From contig JBBPYD010000072.1 of NCBI GenBank assembly GCA_038200305.1, positions 1 to 28,943 of the forward strand: a stretch of DNA of 28,943 bases. Reading direction: 5' to 3'. Position numbers and translations under genes: made by a program. The first letter of the stretch is position 1. Each line of letters starts with the position of its first letter. Below the pieces are notes generated by a model that did no database searches, was not told where the DNA came from, and saw nothing but the letters and a program-made list of their open reading frames with translations. Below are positions 24,896 to 28,943 of the stretch, piece after piece. Origin of the DNA: JANXXV01 sp038200305. GTDB lineage: Bacteria > Acidobacteriota > Terriglobia > Bryobacterales > Bryobacteraceae.

Positions 24896-25385
24896 CCTGC
24901 CGCGGATCGTCGTGCTTGTGGGATTACCGGGTTCCGGAAAGTCCACTTATCTGCAATGCCTCGGGGTGTCGTCCATTTCGTCAGATACATTGCGGCATCT
25001 CATTGTGGATGACGCAACCAATCAGAATATCCACCGGCAAGTGTTTGCTTCCATGCGGTATTTGCTGAAGCGCCGGCTGGAGCTTCGCCGCGCGGTTTCC
25101 TACGTGGACGCGACGCATCTTACGGTGCGCGACCGCAGGCCGTATATTAAACTCGGCGATCTCTACGATTGCCGCGTGGAGGCGCTCTACTTCGATGTGC
25201 CGCTGGAGGTCTGCAAGGAACGGAATCGGCTGCGTGACCGCGTAGTGCCGGATCACGCAATGAATCTGATGGCCTCGCGTCTTATACCGCCGAGCGTTAC
25301 TGAGGGATTCGATGAAGTGGTTCGGTACTCCGATCTCGCCAGAGCCGCAGGGCCAGACCCCACAGAAACGCAGGTATCAGGATGA
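24837..25385 (+). CDS. P-loop kinase of polynucleotide-kinase-like type
   Basis: Up to 182 residues. Walker A GLPGSGKST (29-37 in the longest form), ISSDTLR (47-53), YVDATHLTVRDRR (89-101, with the Walker B-type Asp) and an Arg-rich lid CKERNRLRDRVVPD (126-139) match the small AAA/zeta-toxin/PNK-like kinases that phosphorylate nucleic-acid ends or small molecules; the substrate is not determined. The start is uncertain. TTG codons at 24837 and 24855 lie inside fadE, GTG at 24912 would cut close to the P-loop, and an ACG at 24885 sits 9 nt after a perfect GGAGG (24871-24875). The last 21 or so codons overlap the convergent MFS gene by 89 nt. It appears to be the last gene of the fad operon. 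Confidence 0.78.
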   Translation: MSCAAGLRRDCWRRDGTPSSLPRIVVLVGLPGSGKSTYLQCLGVSSISSDTLRHLIVDDATNQNIHRQVFASMRYLLKRRLELRRAVSYVDATHLTVRDRRPYIKLGDLYDCRVEALYFDVPLEVCKERNRLRDRVVPDHAMNLMASRLIPPSVTEGFDEVVRYSDLARAAGPDPTETQVSG

Positions 25386-26604
25386 CGGCGCCAGTCCACA
25401 TAGCCAGCGTTCGTACCGGGACGCCCTGGTCGGCCAGAATGCCGGCGCTGTAACTCACGATGGAGAGCGTGAACATACTGAAGGCGAACTCCGCCGAAAA
25501 CACACGGCCGCGGAAACGGTCGTCGGTTTGAATCTGGAGCAGCGTGGTTGAGAACACCCATGCGATGGCTCCCCCGGAATGCGCCAGGACAATTGCCGCA
25601 CAGGCCAATAACAGAGATGGCGCCAGCCCCAGGCAAACGTAGCCGGCTGCTCCGATGAGGAAGCCAAACAGAATCCCAATGCGAAACTTATGCTGATCCA
25701 GGCCGGTGAAGGCGCTGGCGGCGAACGGCCCGAGCAATGCTCCCAGGCCCCGGCATCCCATCAGCAGGCTCATTCCGAGCATACCGCTTGATTTCGGGCC
25801 GAGGCCGCCGGCGGACACCGGGAAGATCTTTTCACCGAAGATGGGCAGCAAGACCCAGTTGGTCCCCATCAGCCCGAGCCCGCACTTGACGAACATGGTG
25901 GCGAGCATCCGCTTGTCCTTGGATACGTACCGGACGCCTTCCAGGATAGGAGAAAAGTCGGCCAGGTCTCGCGCGCGGAGCGGGGGCAAGTCGGCCATGT
26001 GCGGCTCGACGAAGCGCATCCGGCGGACCAGCATGGCCGAGAAAACGAATGAGAGCGCATTGAGGATGAAGACCGTGTTGCGGCCGTAGACAGCGGCCAA
26101 CACACCGCCGATTGCCGACCCAACCGCGAGTGTGAAAGCCCACGTGGTGGAGGAAAGACCGTTTGCCACCAGTTGTTCCGGCCCGGCCGTGATGTTTGGG
26201 ATGACGGCGCTTCTGGCGGGCTCAAAGAGCGCCCAGAAAACCGTTTCCGCAACCAGGAGAATGTAAAGAAGCCAGAGCCGTTCCCGTGTCTGCACGAAAA
26301 TCATGGAAAGGACAATCACGGCACGGCACCAGTCCGTAATCATCATGAGCTTCCTGCGGCTCATCCGATCGTTGATCACCCCGGCTGTAGGCGCGGCAAA
26401 GCACTGCGGGAGCACTTGCAGGACGAACGCGAAGGCGACCACTCGCGCGCTGCCGGTCAATTCGAGCAACAGGCTGTAGATGGACACCATGTACAACCAA
26501 TCGCCGATTTCACTGACCAGTTGCGAGAGCCAGAGCAGACGGAAGTTTCGATTCGTGCGGATCAGCCGCCCGTACGCTGAGAGGTTTACGGGGGCGGCTT
26601 CCAT
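25297..26604 (-). CDS. MFS exporter (MFS_3/EntS-like)
   Basis: 435 residues, 12 predicted membrane helices. N-terminal FRLLWLSQLVSEIGDWLYMVSI (22-43) and the loop motif GVINDRMSRRKLMM (about 75-88) are typical of the EntS/MFS_3 group of drug and siderophore exporters. FEPARSAVIPNI (about 126-137) is another family signature. A central cytoplasmic loop lies around 205-230. The substrate is unknown. It starts 1 nt after the trpS stop codon, so the two are almost certainly co-transcribed. The 3' end overlaps the kinase gene; the C-terminal tail LRLWRDRSTEPLHRIPQ is beyond the last helix. Confidence 0.85.
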   Translation of the reverse strand: MEAAPVNLSAYGRLIRTNRNFRLLWLSQLVSEIGDWLYMVSIYSLLLELTGSARVVAFAFVLQVLPQCFAAPTAGVINDRMSRRKLMMITDWCRAVIVLSMIFVQTRERLWLLYILLVAETVFWALFEPARSAVIPNITAGPEQLVANGLSSTTWAFTLAVGSAIGGVLAAVYGRNTVFILNALSFVFSAMLVRRMRFVEPHMADLPPLRARDLADFSPILEGVRYVSKDKRMLATMFVKCGLGLMGTNWVLLPIFGEKIFPVSAGGLGPKSSGMLGMSLLMGCRGLGALLGPFAASAFTGLDQHKFRIGILFGFLIGAAGYVCLGLAPSLLLACAAIVLAHSGGAIAWVFSTTLLQIQTDDRFRGRVFSAEFAFSMFTLSIVSYSAGILADQGVPVRTLAMWTGAVILIPAFLWGLALRLWRDRSTEPLHRIPQ

Positions 26605-26605
26605 G

Positions 26606-27592
26606 TCAGGAAGTGTATAGCCCCATGCGCGATTTTACGAGTTCCACGGTGGAGTTAGCGATAGGCGCCACGCGTCCGGCTCCCTCGCGCAGAACTCCAT
26701 CCACATACGAGGGATCGGCAACGATTTCGCGATACCGTTGCTGCAGAGGCTCCAGTTGGCCGATCACCATCTCCGCCACGGTCTTCTTCAAGTCGCCGTA
26801 CCGCATGCCGGCGAACCTGGATTTCATCTCATCGTCAGTGGCCGCGCCGAATGCCTGATAGATGGCGAGCAGGTTCGCCACGCCTGATCCCATGGTTGTG
26901 AAGTCCACTGCCGGATTGGAATCCGTGGTAGCGCGCATGAGCTTCTTGCGAATCTGATCCACAGGATCGAGCAGCCCGATTGCGTGGCCTGTGCCGGTGG
27001 CCGACTTGCTCATCTTCTTATCCGGTTCATCCAGCCCCATGATGCGGGCGCCCACGGAAGGAAGGCTTGTCTTTGGCATCACGAATGTATCGCCGTAAAG
27101 AGAATTGAAACGCTGCGCGACATCGCGCGTGAGTTCCAGGTGCTGCGACTGATCGTCGCCAACAGGCACGATGGCGGCTTGATAGAGCAGGATATCGGCG
27201 GCCATCAACACCGGATATTGCAGCAGTCCATCTCCGATGGTATCCTGCACTTCCGATTTGGCTTTGAATTGCGTCATCCGGTACAGCCAGCCGAGGGGAG
27301 TGACGCAGGTCAGCATCCAGGCGAGCTCGGCATGAGCGGGAACCGAGGACTGCACGAAGATGGCGGACTGCTTCGGATCGATTCCGGCGGCGAGAAACAG
27401 CGCTGCGATCTCACGAATCTTCGACCGCAGCTCTTTCGGATCCTGAAACACCGTGATGGCGTGCAGATCCACGATGCAGAAGAAGCTCTCATAATCGTTC
27501 TGGATTTTCACCCAGTTTTTCAATGCTCCCAGGTAATTTCCAAGGTGCAGATTACCGGTAGGTTGGACGCCAGACAGAACTCGTGCTTTCAT
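26606..27592 (-). CDS. trpS: Tryptophanyl-tRNA synthetase
   Basis: 328 residues, the usual compact bacterial size. It activates Trp with ATP and charges tRNA-Trp in the cytoplasm. Class I motifs: TGNLHLGNY (12-20; HIGH equivalent HLGN), the GDDQ loop (145-148) of the Trp-binding region, and KKMSKS (192-197). The sequence around 100-116 (LGWLYRMTQFKAKSEVQ) is also characteristic. All catalytic signatures are present. It is divergent from the rRNA methyltransferase gene, with only 32 nt between start codons, and continues into the MFS gene after 1 nt. Confidence 0.97.
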   Translation of the reverse strand: MKARVLSGVQPTGNLHLGNYLGALKNWVKIQNDYESFFCIVDLHAITVFQDPKELRSKIREIAALFLAAGIDPKQSAIFVQSSVPAHAELAWMLTCVTPLGWLYRMTQFKAKSEVQDTIGDGLLQYPVLMAADILLYQAAIVPVGDDQSQHLELTRDVAQRFNSLYGDTFVMPKTSLPSVGARIMGLDEPDKKMSKSATGTGHAIGLLDPVDQIRKKLMRATTDSNPAVDFTTMGSGVANLLAIYQAFGAATDDEMKSRFAGMRYGDLKKTVAEMVIGQLEPLQQRYREIVADPSYVDGVLREGAGRVAPIANSTVELVKSRMGLYTS

Positions 27593-27624
27593 TTGATAAG
27601 AGGGTAATTTTCAATCGTATCGTG

Positions 27625-28836
27625 ATGCAGACTCCTGAGACAAATGAAGTACAGATAGAGAAGCTTGTGTATGGCGGGGATGGGCTCTCAAGAGTGGATG
27701 GCAGGGTGGTGCTGACGCCCTTTGTTTTACCGGGTGAAAAGGCGATTGTGAGGCCGGATCGCAGCAAGCCGGATCTGTTGCGAACCAAGCTACTACGCGT
27801 GGAGGAAGCATCGGAAGCACGAGTGGAACCGCCGTGCCCGTACTTCCTTCGCTGTGGCGGGTGCCATTACCAGCATGCGTCGTATGAGTATCAACTCGAA
27901 CAGAAGAAGGCGATCCTGCGTGAGGTGTTGCAGCGCGTGGGCAAGCTAAAGGTAGACGATATCGGCGTGATCTCCGGCGAGCCGCTGGGCTATCGCAACC
28001 GCAGCCAACTTCAGTTGCGCGACGGCCAGATTGGGTATCTGGAAGCTGGATCTCACACCATGGTGCCGATCACGCACTGCCCCATATCATCGCCCAAGCT
28101 GAACGAGGCGATCGCGATTATCCGCGAGATGATTAAGGACCGCCGTTTCCCGCGCTTTGTTAAATCCATCGAACTTTTTACGAATGAAACAGAAGTGCAG
28201 GTAAATGTTCTAGAGGCCACCAAGCCCGTCGCGCGCCATTTTTTCGATTGGCTGATGGAGCGGATTCCGGGTGCGGGCGCCGGTTGGCTGGATTACGCGG
28301 CCGTGGGGCACGTATTCCGGGTGAGTCACAATTCGTTTTTCCAGGTGAACCGCCACTTGGTGGACCGGCTGGTGGAAGCGGCGCTGGATGGAGTACAAGG
28401 CGATTCGGCGGTGGACTTATATGCCGGGGCCGGCCTGTTTTCGTTCGGCTTGACCAAACAGGTCCACACGGTGACCGCGGTGGAAGCCAGCACCAGTGCG
28501 ATTGAAGATTTGAAGTTTAATGCGGATCGCGCCGGGGTGGCGCTGACCCCGATTAAGCGATCAGTGGAAGAGTATCTTGCTACTCTCACCGCAGCGCCGG
28601 ATTTTGTACTCGCCGATCCTCCGCGCGCTGGCCTTGGTAAGCGGGCGGTTGCCGATCTGATCCGGCTGAAGCCGCGCCAGATCACGATTGTGGCTTGCGA
28701 TCCGGCTACGCTGGCGCGCGATCTGGCTCCGCTGGTGGCGGCCGGGTATGCGATTACGAAAACGACGCTGGTGGATCTGTTTCCGCAGACGTTCCATATG
28801 GAAACGATTGTGCGGCTTGAGATCGCTTCGGCTTAA
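27625..28836 (+). CDS. rlmD: 23S rRNA (uracil-5-)-methyltransferase, RlmD/RumA type
   Basis: 403 residues from the ATG at 27625; a longer ORF opens at 27583 but would overlap the trpS start. Residues 8-60 form a TRAM domain. Cys71, Cys77, Cys80 (CPYFLRCGGC) and Cys152 (HCPIS) match the four [4Fe-4S] ligands of E. coli RlmD. The SAM-binding motif is VDLYAGAGLFSFGL (263-276), with VLADPPRAG (328-336), the nucleophile Cys358 in VACDPATLARDL and the general-base Glu393 in HMETIVRLE. It methylates C5 of a 23S rRNA uridine (U1939 in E. coli); the exact target in this organism could differ, since RlmC/RlmCD/TrmA share the fold. Confidence 0.92.
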   Translation: MQTPETNEVQIEKLVYGGDGLSRVDGRVVLTPFVLPGEKAIVRPDRSKPDLLRTKLLRVEEASEARVEPPCPYFLRCGGCHYQHASYEYQLEQKKAILREVLQRVGKLKVDDIGVISGEPLGYRNRSQLQLRDGQIGYLEAGSHTMVPITHCPISSPKLNEAIAIIREMIKDRRFPRFVKSIELFTNETEVQVNVLEATKPVARHFFDWLMERIPGAGAGWLDYAAVGHVFRVSHNSFFQVNRHLVDRLVEAALDGVQGDSAVDLYAGAGLFSFGLTKQVHTVTAVEASTSAIEDLKFNADRAGVALTPIKRSVEEYLATLTAAPDFVLADPPRAGLGKRAVADLIRLKPRQITIVACDPATLARDLAPLVAAGYAITKTTLVDLFPQTFHMETIVRLEIASA

Positions 28837-28869
28837 ATCTGTAATAATCCGGTAGAGACGGAGGCAATC

Positions 28870-28943
28870 GTGAAACTTTCAACGGGTTTATTTTCCCTTG
28901 CGTGCTCGATTTCATTGGCCCAACAGCAGCCAGGAATATCGCC
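28870..28943 (+). CDS. N-terminus of a secreted protein, cut by the window end
   Basis: A GTG at 28870 lies 5 nt after GGAGG (28860-28864) and opens a signal peptide: (M)KLSTGLFSLACSISLA, cleavage near QQQP. Only 24 codons are visible, so the family cannot be named. It starts 33 nt after rlmD. A TAATAA (28842-28847) with TTGAGA (28817-28822) could be a promoter, but the 19-nt spacer is long. Confidence 0.6.
   Translation, partial: MKLSTGLFSLACSISLAQQQPGIS

Noticed and set aside
27593..27624. Divergent promoters between trpS and rlmD
   Set aside because: Only 32 nt separate the start codons and I could not place a -35/-10 pair for either gene with acceptable spacing, so no promoter is called.

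Overview
The window reads as a chromosomal segment of an Acidobacteriota bacterium, most likely the Solibacteres/Bryobacter group. This is inference from gene content and protein style: secreted PQQ dehydrogenases fused to Pirellula-type heme domains, cytochrome c/copper-monooxygenase-like proteins, Oar-type TonB receptors with an N-terminal carboxypeptidase-regulatory domain, a Tat-like sulfatase, and several hypothetical families I associate with that group. Coding density is high and the DNA is GC-rich. I see no rRNA, CRISPR array, prophage or complete insertion sequence.

Layout. 1-650: a probably 5'-truncated conserved protein and tRNA-Val(CAC). 681-5535: a secreted two-heme PQQ dehydrogenase converging on an MFS transporter/cytochrome-monooxygenase pair; this respiratory/oxidative block ends with the two stop codons sharing CTAA. 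5536-5916: intergenic DNA with two 76-bp direct repeats. 5917-8291: PhzF-like isomerase, a small helix-turn-helix-like protein, a small secreted Cys protein, a decayed secreted-protein fragment and a hypothetical gene behind guaB. 8302-10417: guaB and efp, divergent, separated by a leader carrying three tandem 13-bp repeats; the EF-P has Asn at the tip where Lys or Arg is usual. 10518-11558: a heavily decayed DUF937-OmpA gene. 11519-16248 (minus strand): sulfatase, flippase-like membrane protein, secreted LmbE deacetylase and selA. 16264-19513: an Oar-like TonB receptor split by one apparent single-base insertion. 19608-25385 (plus strand): a fatty-acid beta-oxidation operon (fadN-type fusion, thiolase, acyl-CoA dehydrogenase) followed by a P-loop kinase. 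25297-27592 (minus strand): trpS and an MFS exporter. 27625-28943: an RlmD-type rRNA methyltransferase and the start of a secreted protein.

How the genes work together. The clearest pathway is beta-oxidation: dehydrogenase, hydratase/hydroxyacyl-CoA dehydrogenase and thiolase are encoded with 10-nt gaps, so the whole cycle can be made from one transcript. The housekeeping genes (guaB, efp, trpS, rlmD, tRNA-Val) mark a stable chromosomal backbone. Between them lie at least two clear broken genes and two further probable gene remnants, so this stretch is undergoing gene decay. I do not find a convincing new multi-gene system. The best leads are the efp leader repeats, the Asn-tip EF-P, the duplicated 76-bp element and the suggested leaderless starts.
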